From Microbispora sp. H11081 (GTDB taxonomy: Bacteria > Actinomycetota > Actinomycetes > Streptosporangiales > Streptosporangiaceae): a stretch of DNA of 64,000 nt. Below the pieces are notes generated by a model. That model ran no database searches. It was not told where the DNA came from and saw only the letters and a program-made list of their open reading frames with translations. Shown piece after piece: positions 38,630 through 46,685 of this stretch (position 1 is the first letter of the stretch; each line of letters opens with the position of its first letter). A program made the position numbers and the translations under genes. The stretch lies in NCBI RefSeq assembly GCF_012999535.1, contig NZ_JABBWV010000002.1, positions 908,929 to 972,928 of the forward strand, read 5' to 3'.

Positions 38630-38661
38630 GGGTCGCCTACTGGGTCGCCTACTGGGTCACC
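38630..38661. repeat. 12-bp tandem repeat
   Basis: GGGTCGCCTACT is repeated exactly at 38630-38641 and 38642-38653, with a partial third unit to 38661. It covers the stop codon and last codons of the FBP-domain gene, so it arose by local slippage. Confidence 0.85.
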
Positions 38662-39134
38662 TTCTGGAGGAACTCGCTCACGTTCGCCCCGGTCCTGCTG
38701 ATCTTCTCTTCGAGCGTGAGCGACTCGGGCATCCGCCCGCCGGGCCCGACGTCCTTCTTCCCGCGCAGATACAGCGAGCAGGCCAGGTCGGTGCACATGT
38801 AGGCGCCCACCGAGTTGCCGCCGCCGACGGCGCGGCGGGCGGTCATCAGCGACACGCCGTCGCCCGAATGGGTGGTCAGGCACAGTGAGCACATGCTGCG
38901 CCGCACCTGTCCTGCGCTGGAGGCGGCCCGCCGCAGCGCCACCCCGACCAGCCGGTCGCCCTGTTCGGCGACCAGGTACGCACGACCAGGTGACGCGAGG
39001 TCCTGCCAGCCCAGGAAGTCCAGATCCTCCCAGGGCCGCGCGTCCAGATCCCTGGGTATGGCGAGGCGTTTGGCTTCGCCCTTGGTGCAGTTGACGAACG
39101 AGGCGCGGATCTCGCGCTCGGAAATCGGCTTCAT
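38649..39134 (-). CDS. FBP-domain (treble-clef zinc finger) protein
   Basis: 161 aa from ATG 39134 (MKPISEREIRASFVNCTKGEAKRL), the usual start of the family; an ATG at 39155 would add seven residues. The middle holds RRSMCSLCLTTHSGDGVSLMTARRAV and GAYMCTDLACSLYLRGK, with four Cys arranged CxxC...CxxxxC as a treble-clef metal site. The family resembles the C-terminal zinc finger of EF-G-binding/fusidic-acid resistance proteins (FusB type). It may act on the ribosome or EF-G; that is inference. Convergent with the VOC gene; its last codons overlap a tandem repeat. Confidence 0.85.
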   Translation of the reverse strand: MKPISEREIRASFVNCTKGEAKRLAIPRDLDARPWEDLDFLGWQDLASPGRAYLVAEQGDRLVGVALRRAASSAGQVRRSMCSLCLTTHSGDGVSLMTARRAVGGGNSVGAYMCTDLACSLYLRGKKDVGPGGRMPESLTLEEKISRTGANVSEFLQKVTQ

Positions 39135-39185
39135 ACGGACGAAGCTATCCGCCATCGCTTTTCGCCGCAATCGATTAAGCGTCTA

Positions 39186-39200
39186 CCTAGGGATCCTAGG
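39186..39200. promoter_or_regulatory. CCTAGG-gat-CCTAGG repeat in a divergent promoter region
   Basis: Two palindromic CCTAGG hexamers (39186-39191 and 39195-39200) are separated by three bases, between the divergent FBP and DinB genes and in a locally AT-rich stretch. Could be an operator; regulator unknown. Confidence 0.35.
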
Positions 39201-39254
39201 CAGGGCGGCGGAAACCCGGTGCGGCCTGTCGGTGCCAGGTGACACACTCCCGGC

Positions 39255-39845
39255 ATGGCGACACCAGACCCGAAAACAGACCTTCGACGCTATCTGCAGA
39301 CCGCACGGGACGTCGTGGTGTGGAAGCTCGACGGGCTGTCCGAATACCAGATCCGCCGCCCGATGACCCCGACAGGGACGAACCTCCTGGGACTCGTCAA
39401 ACACCTGGCCGGAGTGGAGGCAGGCTACTTCGGCGACACGTTCGGGCGGCCGTTCGGCGAACCGCTCCCATGGATGGAGGACGACGCCGAAGACAACGCG
39501 GACATGTGGGCGACCGCCGACGAGTCACGCGACGACATCGTCGGGCTGTACCGCCGGGTGTGGCAGCACTCCGACAGCACCATCGCCACGCTGGCGCTCG
39601 ACGCGACCGGCCACGTGCCGTGGTGGCCGGACGAGCGCAGCACGGTGACGCTGCACCAGATCCTCGTGCACGTCATCGCGGAGACCAACCGGCACGCCGG
39701 TCACGCCGACATCGTCAGGGAACTCGCCGACGGGAAAGCCGGGGTGCGGGACGGGAACCTCAACCTGCCCCCCGGCGATCCGGCATGGTGGCAGGACTAC
39801 CGCGACCGGCTGGAGCGCACGGCGCGGGAAGCGGGCGACGGCTGA
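39255..39845 (+). CDS. DinB family protein (DUF664)
   Basis: 196 aa, ATG 39255. The four-helix DinB/YfiT metal fold is visible: WKLDGLSEYQIRRPMTPTGTNLLGLVKHLAGVEAGYFG with His in the VKHLAGVE motif, and LHQILVHVIAETNRHAGHADIVRE with the other His ligands. Members include thiol transferases, but this subgroup has no assigned substrate. It overlaps the convergent methyltransferase gene by 49 bases at the 3' end. Confidence 0.9.
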   Translation: MATPDPKTDLRRYLQTARDVVVWKLDGLSEYQIRRPMTPTGTNLLGLVKHLAGVEAGYFGDTFGRPFGEPLPWMEDDAEDNADMWATADESRDDIVGLYRRVWQHSDSTIATLALDATGHVPWWPDERSTVTLHQILVHVIAETNRHAGHADIVRELADGKAGVRDGNLNLPPGDPAWWQDYRDRLERTAREAGDG

Positions 39846-40990
39846 CCTCGCCCGCCGCCCGGCCGCGGCGCGGTCCACCGGACGAGGAACGACTCCGCCC
39901 CTGCCACCCGTACGCGTTGCAGGTGCACCGGCGTGAGGCCGTGGCGGATGCCGAGCGGCACCTCGGCGACGCCGGGCAGGAGGACCACCGCGGTGCCGCC
40001 TGGCGCGAGCACCCGGCGCACCTCCGCCCACCAGCGTGCGGCGGACTCGGCGAGCAGGCCTCCCGGGGCCACCTGGCCACCCCAGGGCGGGTTAGCCAGC
40101 ACACGGTCGGCCACGCCGTCCGGCACCGGCAGGCGACCGGCGTCGGCCCTGGCCACGGCGACGGGCAGCCCCGCGGCGTTCTCCCTGGCGGCCGCGACGG
40201 CCTGCCAGGCCAGGTCGAACCCGCAGGCGCGGATGTCCGGCCGCTGCCGCACCGCCTCCGCCAGCAGGGTGCCCGCGCCGCAGCAGGGATCGAGGACCGT
40301 GTCGCCGGGTTCGACGCCGGCCATCGCCGCCATGGCGGCGGCGACCGGGGGATGCAGGGTCCCCGGCACCGAGCGCCGCTTGTAGGCCCGCCGGTGCAGG
40401 GGGCGCTCGGCGACGCGCAGCAGCAGCGTGGCCCGCTCCCCGTCGAGGGTGACCCGCCAGCCGCTGTGCCCCGGCGGCGGCGCACCACCGCGCCGCGAGT
40501 GGTAGCCGACCCCGAGCCGGGCGGCCAGGACGCGCCCGACCGCGTCCTCCACGTCGTACCTCGTGAAGCCGCGCCTGCCCAGGAACGACGCCGACACCTC
40601 GACGCCGGTGAACCCGGCAGGGCCGCCGTGGTCGCGGCGCAGCCGCGCGAGGACGGCGAGGTCGGCGGCGGCGGCGAGCCCCGCCAGCGCGTCGGCCCCC
40701 CTCCGCGACGTGCCGACGTCGTCGCCCCGCGCGGCCAGCAGGAACACGTCGTCCGCCGTGCGCAGGCCCAGCACGAGGCGGCGCGCCCCGGCCGGTCGCT
40801 CCGCGCGGAAGTGCACCTCGCGATGCCCGATATGAGTGATCATGCCGAGCCCGTTCCGCAGTATCTCCGCGGCTACCGTGGGCTCCAGTCCGTGGACGCA
40901 CCGCGCCACCAGGCTCGCCTCCGTACATGGGACGGAGGGAGCGCAGGGACGCGGAGCGGAGAAAGTGACAGTGACAGCGCCTGAGCGCAT
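39797..40990 (-). CDS. THUMP-type RNA methyltransferase (RlmL/Trm14-like)
   Basis: 397 aa from ATG 40990, start uncertain because the conserved part begins at SLVARCVHGLEPTVAAEIL (residue ~26). Residues ~25-180 fit a THUMP-like RNA-binding domain (GLEP, VEVSASFLGRRGFTRYDVEDAVG). Residues ~180-380 are a class I methyltransferase with HRRAYKRRSVPGTLHPPVAAAMA, the SAM motif VLDPCCGAGTLLAEA and the catalytic VLANPPWGG (NPPW type, N2-guanine methylation). It probably modifies rRNA or tRNA guanine; the exact site is unknown. Confidence 0.84.
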   Translation of the reverse strand: MRSGAVTVTFSAPRPCAPSVPCTEASLVARCVHGLEPTVAAEILRNGLGMITHIGHREVHFRAERPAGARRLVLGLRTADDVFLLAARGDDVGTSRRGADALAGLAAAADLAVLARLRRDHGGPAGFTGVEVSASFLGRRGFTRYDVEDAVGRVLAARLGVGYHSRRGGAPPPGHSGWRVTLDGERATLLLRVAERPLHRRAYKRRSVPGTLHPPVAAAMAAMAGVEPGDTVLDPCCGAGTLLAEAVRQRPDIRACGFDLAWQAVAAARENAAGLPVAVARADAGRLPVPDGVADRVLANPPWGGQVAPGGLLAESAARWWAEVRRVLAPGGTAVVLLPGVAEVPLGIRHGLTPVHLQRVRVAGAESFLVRWTAPRPGGGRGQPSPASRAVRSSRSR

Positions 40991-41341
40991 GATGATCGTT
41001 GTTCTCCCGCGTCGGCCCGGGACGGCACACCGCCGTCCCGCCTCGTCGGCGACGGGCGGGGCCTCGCTTCGCCGACGGCGACTAGCGGAGCTGGAAGAAG
41101 AACGTGAACGTCACAATCGCGATCATAGGGCCGCGGGCATTCCGCCTCAACATCTCCGCTCCGGCCCGCGGCCCGCCGGTGAGCGGGCGCTCTGGTGTAG
41201 GGTGCCGGTCACGGCGGCGACGACACGAGGAGGTGAGCCCCATTACCGCTGAACAGGTCGGGTGCTCCCCTCTCCACACACGTACGGTCGCGTAGAGCAG
41301 GCGGCCACGGGAGCGCCCTCGGCACACCGGAAGGCTCTCCC
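40991..41341. other. 351-bp intergenic region with a possible promoter and leader peptide
   Basis: This separates the divergent THUMP methyltransferase and HemK-like genes. A TAGGGT -10-like element (41198-41203) is followed by a strong SD GAGGAGG (41227-41233) and a short reading frame to TAG 41293-41295. The frame starts either at GTG 41233, too close to the SD, or at ATT 41242, eight bases after it, and ends ...GCSPLHTRTVA. On the minus strand an ORF ending MIAIVTFTFFFQLR has no SD. No other feature seen. Confidence 0.4.
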
Positions 41342-42163
41342 TTGTCAACGTCTCTTTCCCTCGCTTTTCCCTCGGTCGTGGCCCGGTTGCGGGCCGCGGG
41401 GTGCGTGTTCGCCGAAGACGAGGCCCAACTGCTGATCTCCGCCGCGGGCACGCCCGCCGAACTCGACGACATGGTGACCCGCCGCGTCCGCGGCCTGCCG
41501 CTGGAGCACGTCATCGGCTGGGCCGAGTTCTGCGGCCTGCGACTGGCCGTCGACCCCGGGGTCTTCGTGCCCCGGCCGCGCACCGAGTTCCTGGTCCGCC
41601 AGGCCGCCGCGCTCGCCCGGCCGGGCGCCGTCGTCGTCGACCTGTGCTGCGGCTCCGGCGCCATGGGCGCGGCGCTGGCCGCCGCAGCCGCCGGGCCGGT
41701 CGAACTGCACGCCGTCGACGTCGACCCCGCCGCCGTACGCTGCGCCCGCCGCAACCTCGCCCCCGTGTGCGGCAGGACAGTCGGCACCGTGTACGAGGGC
41801 GACCTCTACGCCGCCCTGCCCGCCGCGCTGCGCGGCCGGGTGGACGTCCTGCTCGCCAGCCCGCCGTACGTGCCCACCGGCGCGATCGGGCTGCTGCCGC
41901 CCGAGGCACGCGAGCACGAGCCGCAGGTCGCGCTCGACGGCGGCGCGGACGGGCTCGACGTCGTACGGCGGGTCGTCGCCGGGGCGGACGCCTGGCTCGC
42001 CCCGGGCGGCCACCTTCTCGTGGAGACGAGCGAGAGCCAGGCGGAGGAGACCGCAGAGGCCGTCGCCCGCGCGGGCCTCACCGCCCGCCTGACCCACGAC
42101 GACGAACTGGACGCGACCGCCGTGATCGGAACCCGGCCGGGGAGCAGAGGAGCTCACCCGTGA
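41342..42163 (+). CDS. HemK/PrmC-like protein (N5)-glutamine methyltransferase
   Basis: 273 aa, TTG 41342 with GGAAGG seven bases upstream. The N-terminal helical domain is followed by PLEHVIGWAEFCGLRLAVDPGVFVPRPRTEFLV, the PrmC linker, then the SAM motif VVDLCCGSGAMGAALA and the catalytic LLASPPYVP. PrmC has NPPY; here the first residue is Ser, the variant seen in the actinobacterial putative glutamine methyltransferase subgroup, so release-factor methylation is not certain. The stop overlaps the next start (GTGA). Confidence 0.85.
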   Translation: MSTSLSLAFPSVVARLRAAGCVFAEDEAQLLISAAGTPAELDDMVTRRVRGLPLEHVIGWAEFCGLRLAVDPGVFVPRPRTEFLVRQAAALARPGAVVVDLCCGSGAMGAALAAAAAGPVELHAVDVDPAAVRCARRNLAPVCGRTVGTVYEGDLYAALPAALRGRVDVLLASPPYVPTGAIGLLPPEAREHEPQVALDGGADGLDVVRRVVAGADAWLAPGGHLLVETSESQAEETAEAVARAGLTARLTHDDELDATAVIGTRPGSRGAHP

Positions 42164-43044
42164 CGAATACGACGTCCTTCCTGCTGGAACGCCTGCACGC
42201 GGCCGGCCTGACCGACGTCGTCGCGGTCGAGCCCGCCACTGGCGGCCTCGCCGCGACGGCGGGGCTCGCCCGCCGCGGCGACGGCACGCCGGTGTTCGTC
42301 AAGGCGTTCGGCGAGCCCCCCTCGGACGACGTCTTCACCGCGGAGGCCGAAGGGCTCACGGTGCTGCGCGAGGCGGGCGGCGTCGCCACACCCGAGATCA
42401 TCCTCGCGGACCGCGACCTGCTCGTGCTGTCCGTGCTGAATCCCCGGCCGGACACCGGGGCCTTCTGGGAACGGTTCGCGCACGCGCTCGCCCACCTGCA
42501 CACCACCACGCGATCCCCCCGATTCGGGTGGCACCGGGACAACTGGCTGGGCCGTCGCCGGCAGGTCAACACCTGGGATGACGACGGGTTCGAGTTCTTC
42601 GCCCGGCACCGTCTGCTGCGCTGGCTCGGCGAGCCTCGCGTCCGGGAGGCGCTCGGCACCGCGGACCGGGCGGCGCTGGAGCGGCTGTGCGACCGGCTGC
42701 CCGAGCTGCTGCCGGTCAGGCCCGCGTGCCTGACGCACGGCGACCTGTGGGCGCTGAACGTCATGGCCACCCCTGATGGGCGGCCCGCGCTGATCGACCC
42801 GGCGGTGTCGTACACGTGGGCCGAGGTCGACCTGGCGCACCTCTGGACGACGGCGCCGCCGCCCGAGGCACAGGTGTTCTTCGAGCTGTACGCCGAGCTG
42901 ACCGGGCTCGACCGCGACTGGCGCGAACGCATGCCGATCCTGCAGTTACGCCAGCACCTGGCGGTGATCGCCCAGTTCGACCCCGACTGGGGCGCCGCCG
43001 ATCTGGTGCGGGCAACGCTCGCCCCGTTCCGACGCCGGCCGTGA
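42160..43044 (+). CDS. Fructosamine kinase family protein
   Basis: 294 aa, GTG 42160 overlapping the previous stop. VFVKAFGEPPSDDVFTAEAEGLTVLREAG has the ATP-binding Lys and Glu; RFGWHRDNWLGRRRQVNTWDDDGFEFFARHRL is the signature of the family; ACLTHGDLWALNVM and ALIDPAVSYTWAEVDLAHL are the catalytic and Mg-binding HGDLWxxN and IDPA motifs. It phosphorylates ketosamines (glycated amines) so that they decompose, a protein repair role. Translationally coupled to the methyltransferase. Confidence 0.92.
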   Translation: MTNTTSFLLERLHAAGLTDVVAVEPATGGLAATAGLARRGDGTPVFVKAFGEPPSDDVFTAEAEGLTVLREAGGVATPEIILADRDLLVLSVLNPRPDTGAFWERFAHALAHLHTTTRSPRFGWHRDNWLGRRRQVNTWDDDGFEFFARHRLLRWLGEPRVREALGTADRAALERLCDRLPELLPVRPACLTHGDLWALNVMATPDGRPALIDPAVSYTWAEVDLAHLWTTAPPPEAQVFFELYAELTGLDRDWRERMPILQLRQHLAVIAQFDPDWGAADLVRATLAPFRRRP

Positions 43045-43046
43045 GC

Positions 43047-43760
43047 TCACCGGAGGGAGCCGGTGACGTAGTCGTGCAGGCGGGCGGAGCCTTCGAGCAT
43101 GGCGACGGCCGTGGCGGCGAGGGCGGCCCGGCGCTCGGCCAGGGCCGCGCGCAGCGCCTCGGTGCTGCCGGTGCGGCGCAGGCCGTCGAGCACGTCGCCG
43201 ATCCGCGCCAGCGGATAGCGCCCCTGCCGCAGCATGTGGATCATGCGGGCGTCGCGCAGCTCGGCCGGGCCGTACCACCGGTAGCCGGTGCCGGGCTCGC
43301 GCTGCGGCGTCAGCAGCCCGGCGGCCTCCCACACCCGCAGCGCCGAGGCCCGTACGCCGAGGAGGGCGGCCATCTCCCCGATCCGCAGGGGGGACCGCGG
43401 CGCCGCGGGGCCGCCGGGGTCCTGCCCGGCCACCGCCTCGACCGCCTCCCCCGTCGCCCGCAGAGCCAGCCGCTGCTGGTGCAGCTCCGCGTGGCAGGCG
43501 TCGACGAGGGCGAGCGCGCCCGCCAGGTCGCCCTCGTGCACGGCCAGCATGACCGAACGGGCGGCCTCCCAGCCGTACCCCTTCGCCAGCGCCCGATAGG
43601 CGAGCAGGGCGTCACGGTGCCGCGTGTCGAACCTGCGGTAGCCCGCGGCCGTCCGCTCGGCGGGCGGGAGGACGCCCGCGTCGGCGTAGTTGCGGATCTG
43701 CTGGGTGGAGACCCCCGCCTCCCGCGCCAGGTCGACCGGGCGTAGCGCCCGTCGGCTCAC
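43047..43760 (-). CDS. MerR-family regulator with two HTH domains (TioE-like)
   Basis: 237 aa from GTG 43760 with AAGG eight bases upstream; GTG 43769 is an alternative. The first MerR HTH is RPVDLAREAGVSTQQIRNYADAGVLPPAERTAAGYRRFD (about 7-45). A second complete MerR HTH follows at about 115-155 (LRIGEMAALLGVRASALRVWEAAGLLTPQREPGTGYRWYG), then a helical C terminus. Duplicate HTHs in one chain are unusual for MerR, which normally dimerises. Upstream lies a long inverted repeat (43773-43825). The APC permease gene is 74 bases upstream in the same direction. Confidence 0.88.
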   Translation of the reverse strand: MSRRALRPVDLAREAGVSTQQIRNYADAGVLPPAERTAAGYRRFDTRHRDALLAYRALAKGYGWEAARSVMLAVHEGDLAGALALVDACHAELHQQRLALRATGEAVEAVAGQDPGGPAAPRSPLRIGEMAALLGVRASALRVWEAAGLLTPQREPGTGYRWYGPAELRDARMIHMLRQGRYPLARIGDVLDGLRRTGSTEALRAALAERRAALAATAVAMLEGSARLHDYVTGSLR

Positions 43761-43766
43761 CGTTTC

Positions 43767-43825
43767 CACCTTGGTTGAGACTTCGGTCGCATTTGCCTCA
43801 TGGTAGCCGCCGGCGAGTCTCAACC
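43767..43825. promoter_or_regulatory. Inverted repeats upstream of the double-HTH merR gene
   Basis: GGTTGAGACT (43773-43782) and AGTCTCAACC (43816-43825) are perfect 10-base inverted repeats 33 bases apart. Overlapping the left arm, CCACC-TT-GGTTG (about 43766-43777) is a near-palindrome close to the start codon. Two operator half-sites suit a regulator with two HTHs or looping; it could also act as a hairpin after the APC permease stop. Confidence 0.5.
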
Positions 43826-43833
43826 GGTACGCG

Positions 43834-45111
43834 TCAGGTGGCCGCCCGGCGCAGGGCGTAGACGACGGCGCCGACCGCGAGCACGGCGGCCCCGGACACC
43901 ACCGAGGACAGGGGCAGGGCGAAGGCCAGGACCAGGCACCCGGCCAGGCCGACGACGGGCACGGCCCGCGGCGGCCGCCCCTCCTCGGGGCCGAGGGTCC
44001 AGGCGGCGGCGTTGGCGATGGCGTAGTAGACCAGCACGCCGAAGGAGGAGAACCCGATCGCGCCGCGCAGGTCGGCGGTCGCGGCCAGGACCGCCACGAC
44101 CGAGCCGACCGCCAGCTCCGCGTGGTGCGGCACCCGGAAACGGGGATGGACGGCGGCCAGGACACGAGGCAGGTGCCGGTCACGGGCCATGGCCAGCACG
44201 GTGCGGGACACCCCGAGGATCAGCGCGAGCAGCGACCCGGTCGCGGCGAGCGCGGCGCCCACGCGTACGACCAGGGCCAGGTCGGGATAGCCGGCCTCCC
44301 GCACGACGGCGGCCAGAGGGCCGATCGCGTTCGCCAGCCCCGCGCTGTCCAGCACGGCGAGCGCGGCCACCGCGACCGCCGCGTAAACGACCAGGGTCAG
44401 CCCGAGCGCGAGGGGAATCGCGCGGGGAATGGTCCGCGCGGGGTCGCGCACCTCCTCGCCGAGGGTGGCGATGCGCGCGTACCCGGCGAAGGCGAAGAAG
44501 AGCAGGCCCGCCGCCTGCAACACCCCTCCGGCGGTGGCGTCGGATCCGACGTCCAGCCGTCCCGGGTCCGCCGCGCCGGACGTCAGGCCCGCCACCACCA
44601 CGACGGCCAGCACCGCGACGACCACCGCGACGATGACCCGGGTGAGCCAGGCGCTCTTGTGGATCCCCGCGTAGTTGACCGCCGTCAGCGCCACCACCGC
44701 CGCCACCGCCACCAGGTGGGCCCGCTCCGGCCACAGGTAGGAGCCGACGGTCAGCGCCATCGCCGCGCACGAGGCGGTCTTGCCGACCACGAACGCCCAC
44801 CCCGCCAGGTAGCCCCAGAAGTCCCCCAGCCGCTCCCGCCCGTACACGTACGTGCCGCCGGAGGCGGGGTAACGCGCGGCCAGCCGGGCCGATGAGGTGG
44901 CGTTGCAGTAGGCGACGACGGCCGCCAGGGCCAGCCCGAGCAGCAGCCCGGACCCCGCCGCCCGCGCCGCCGGCGCCAGGGCGGCGAAGATGCCCGCGCC
45001 GATCATCGAACCCAGCCCGATGACCACGGCGTCGGGCAGGCCCAGCCGCCGTTCCAGCGGCCCATCCCCTGCGCGGGCCGGTGCTCCCACGACGACCTCC
45101 GATCCCGACAT
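43834..45111 (-). CDS. APC superfamily amino acid/amine permease
   Basis: 425 aa, ATG 45111, about 12 hydrophobic helices. LPDAVVIGLGSMIGAGIFAALAPAARAAGSG is the TM1 GSMIGAGIF motif of APC transporters, and YVYGRERLGDFWGYLAGWAFVVGKTASCAAMA is typical of TM3. It takes up or exchanges an amino acid or polyamine; the substrate cannot be read. It is followed by the double-HTH merR gene, which may regulate it. Confidence 0.9.
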   Translation of the reverse strand: MSGSEVVVGAPARAGDGPLERRLGLPDAVVIGLGSMIGAGIFAALAPAARAAGSGLLLGLALAAVVAYCNATSSARLAARYPASGGTYVYGRERLGDFWGYLAGWAFVVGKTASCAAMALTVGSYLWPERAHLVAVAAVVALTAVNYAGIHKSAWLTRVIVAVVVAVLAVVVVAGLTSGAADPGRLDVGSDATAGGVLQAAGLLFFAFAGYARIATLGEEVRDPARTIPRAIPLALGLTLVVYAAVAVAALAVLDSAGLANAIGPLAAVVREAGYPDLALVVRVGAALAATGSLLALILGVSRTVLAMARDRHLPRVLAAVHPRFRVPHHAELAVGSVVAVLAATADLRGAIGFSSFGVLVYYAIANAAAWTLGPEEGRPPRAVPVVGLAGCLVLAFALPLSSVVSGAAVLAVGAVVYALRRAAT

Positions 45112-45161
45112 CGATCACCGTACTTCCCGGCCGAGGGTTCGGGCCCGGCCGGCGTGCCGTC

Positions 45162-45836
45162 TCAGGGCCACAGGCGGTGCCGCGCCCAGGCGGCCGCCTC
45201 GCGGGTGTAGCGCAGGCGGGTGTGCCGGCGGTCGCGGTCGGCCTGCCAGAACTCGACCTCTTCCGCGCGCACGCCGTACAGAGTCCATCCGGGCGCGACC
45301 ACGCCGGGATCGGCCTCGATCGCGGCGTGTGCCGCGCGGAGGGCGGCTTCGAGGTCGGCGGGGTCGTCCAGGACCTGCGACTGGCGGCCGGTCAGCGCGT
45401 CGGCGCGGGCGCCGGGGGAACGCGCGAGAAAGTCGGCCGCGCCGCGCTCGGCGTCCGCCGGGACGGCCACGCCCCGCACCCGGATCTGACGGCCCTGCTC
45501 GGGCCAGTGGAAGCACAGAGCCGCGTACGGCGTGGCGGCAAGCTCCCGTCCCTTGCGGCTGCCCGCGCTCGTCGCGAAATACCAGGTGCCGTCCGCCGCG
45601 AGGTCCTTGCAGATCAGCACGCGGGAGGACGGCCGGCCGCGGCCGTCGGCGGTCGCCAGCGACATCGCGTGCGGTTCGCGCACCCCGGCCTCGACGGCCG
45701 AGGTCAGCCATTCCACGAACAAGTCGACCGGGTCGGACGGCGCGGCGTCGACGTCGAACTCCGGCAGTGCGGTGTCGAAGACCGGAAGCCCCCGCAACAG
45801 ATCACGAATCGAACCCGTCACAGCGTTCTCCCCCAC
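45162..45836 (-). CDS. pdxH: Pyridoxamine 5'-phosphate oxidase family protein
   Basis: 224 aa from GTG 45836 with GGAGG seven bases upstream; GTG 45821 after GGGGAG is an alternative. LPVFDTALPEFDVDAAPSDPVDLFVEWLTSAVEAGVREPHAMSLATAD is the PdxH entry; RPSSRVLICKDLAADGTWYFATSAGSRKGREL is the FMN site; the C terminus has the PdxH-specific WTLYGVRAEEVEFWQADRDRRHTRLRY. It resembles both PdxH and the phenazine-type PhzG. FMN-dependent oxidation of PNP/PMP to PLP is likely. Divergent from the ArsR-phosphatase gene. Confidence 0.85.
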   Translation of the reverse strand: MGENAVTGSIRDLLRGLPVFDTALPEFDVDAAPSDPVDLFVEWLTSAVEAGVREPHAMSLATADGRGRPSSRVLICKDLAADGTWYFATSAGSRKGRELAATPYAALCFHWPEQGRQIRVRGVAVPADAERGAADFLARSPGARADALTGRQSQVLDDPADLEAALRAAHAAIEADPGVVAPGWTLYGVRAEEVEFWQADRDRRHTRLRYTREAAAWARHRLWP

Positions 45837-45868
45837 GATCTCTCCTCCACTTCGAATCAACGGTGTTC

Positions 45869-45886
45869 CATCAAATGTGTTTGATG
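45869..45886. promoter_or_regulatory. ArsR-type operator candidate
   Basis: CATCAAA-tgtg-TTTGATG (45869-45886) is a perfect inverted repeat 13 bases upstream of the ATG of the ArsR-phosphatase fusion, overlapping the presumed promoter. ATCAA/TTGAT hexamers are the classic half-sites of ArsR/SmtB repressors. Confidence 0.6.
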
Positions 45887-45899
45887 TATTGTCCGGGTC

Positions 45900-46685
45900 A
45901 TGGCGTCGTCCGAGCAAGCCCTTCCGGCGTTCGTGCGCCTGGCCGCCCACACGCTGCGCTGGCGGCTGCTGACCGAGCTCGCAGTGGGCGACCTGAGGGT
46001 CCGTGAGCTGATGACACTGGTCGGGGCACCGCAGAACCTGGTCTCCTACCACCTGCGGCTGCTGCGCGACGGCGGCCTGGTCACCGCCACGCGAAGCAGC
46101 CACGACGGCCGCGACAGCTATTACCGGCTCAACCTGGACCGCTGCGCCCAGGCCCTGGCAGGGGCGGGGGCCGCCCTGCATCCCGCCCTGCATCCCGCGC
46201 TGCGGGGCGTTCCCGAGCCGCCGGAGCCTCCCGCGCGGTGGCCCCGTCTCTCTGTGCTGTTCACATGCACGGGAAACAGCGCCCGCTCACCGGTCGCCGA
46301 AGCTCTGCTGCGCCATCGCACCGCCGGTCACGTGACCGTGACCAGCGCCGGCAGCCGGCCCGCGGCACGGGTGAATCCGCACGCCGTACGCGTCCTGCGT
46401 GAGCGGTACGGCATCGACATCGCTGACCAGCGGCCCCGCCATCTGGACACGCTCCGCGGCCGCCGGTTCGACTTCGTCATCACCCTGTGCGACAAGGTCC
46501 GCGAAGTCTGTCCCGAGTTCGGCGACCACGCGCGGCGGATCCATTGGAGCACCCCCGACCCGGCCGCTGCCGGCCGGTCGGAGCAGGACGTCCATGCCGC
46601 GCTCGGCCGGGCGGCGGCGGACATCGACACGCGCGTCCGTCACCTACTGCCCGTCCTTGCTCAGACTCCGGAGGCTCACTCATGA
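45900..46685 (+). CDS. ArsR-type HTH fused to a low-molecular-weight phosphatase/arsenate reductase domain
   Basis: 261 aa, ATG 45900. Residues 10-85 form an ArsR-like winged helix (LRWRLLTELAVGDLRVRELMTLVGAPQNLVSYHLRLLRDGGLVTATRSSHDGRDSYY). A short linker repeats ALHP twice. Residues 117-255 form an LMW-PTP/ArsC fold with the catalytic loop FTCTGNSARSP (Cys123, Arg129). Such fusions are found in actinobacterial arsenic loci, where the phosphatase-fold part reduces arsenate; no arsenite exporter is nearby, so the role may differ. The linked operator suggests autoregulation. Its stop overlaps the next start (ATGA). Confidence 0.88.
   Translation: MASSEQALPAFVRLAAHTLRWRLLTELAVGDLRVRELMTLVGAPQNLVSYHLRLLRDGGLVTATRSSHDGRDSYYRLNLDRCAQALAGAGAALHPALHPALRGVPEPPEPPARWPRLSVLFTCTGNSARSPVAEALLRHRTAGHVTVTSAGSRPAARVNPHAVRVLRERYGIDIADQRPRHLDTLRGRRFDFVITLCDKVREVCPEFGDHARRIHWSTPDPAAAGRSEQDVHAALGRAAADIDTRVRHLLPVLAQTPEAHS

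Noticed and set aside
41082..41348. Minus-strand frame ending MLRRNARGPMIAIVTFTFFFQLR
   Set aside because: The Phe-rich end is striking, but there is no SD at the inner ATG and no conservation can be judged.
45162..46193. Long upstream extension of PdxH to 343 codons
   Set aside because: It would cross the divergent promoter and the ArsR operator; GTG 45836 with GGAGG is a much better start.
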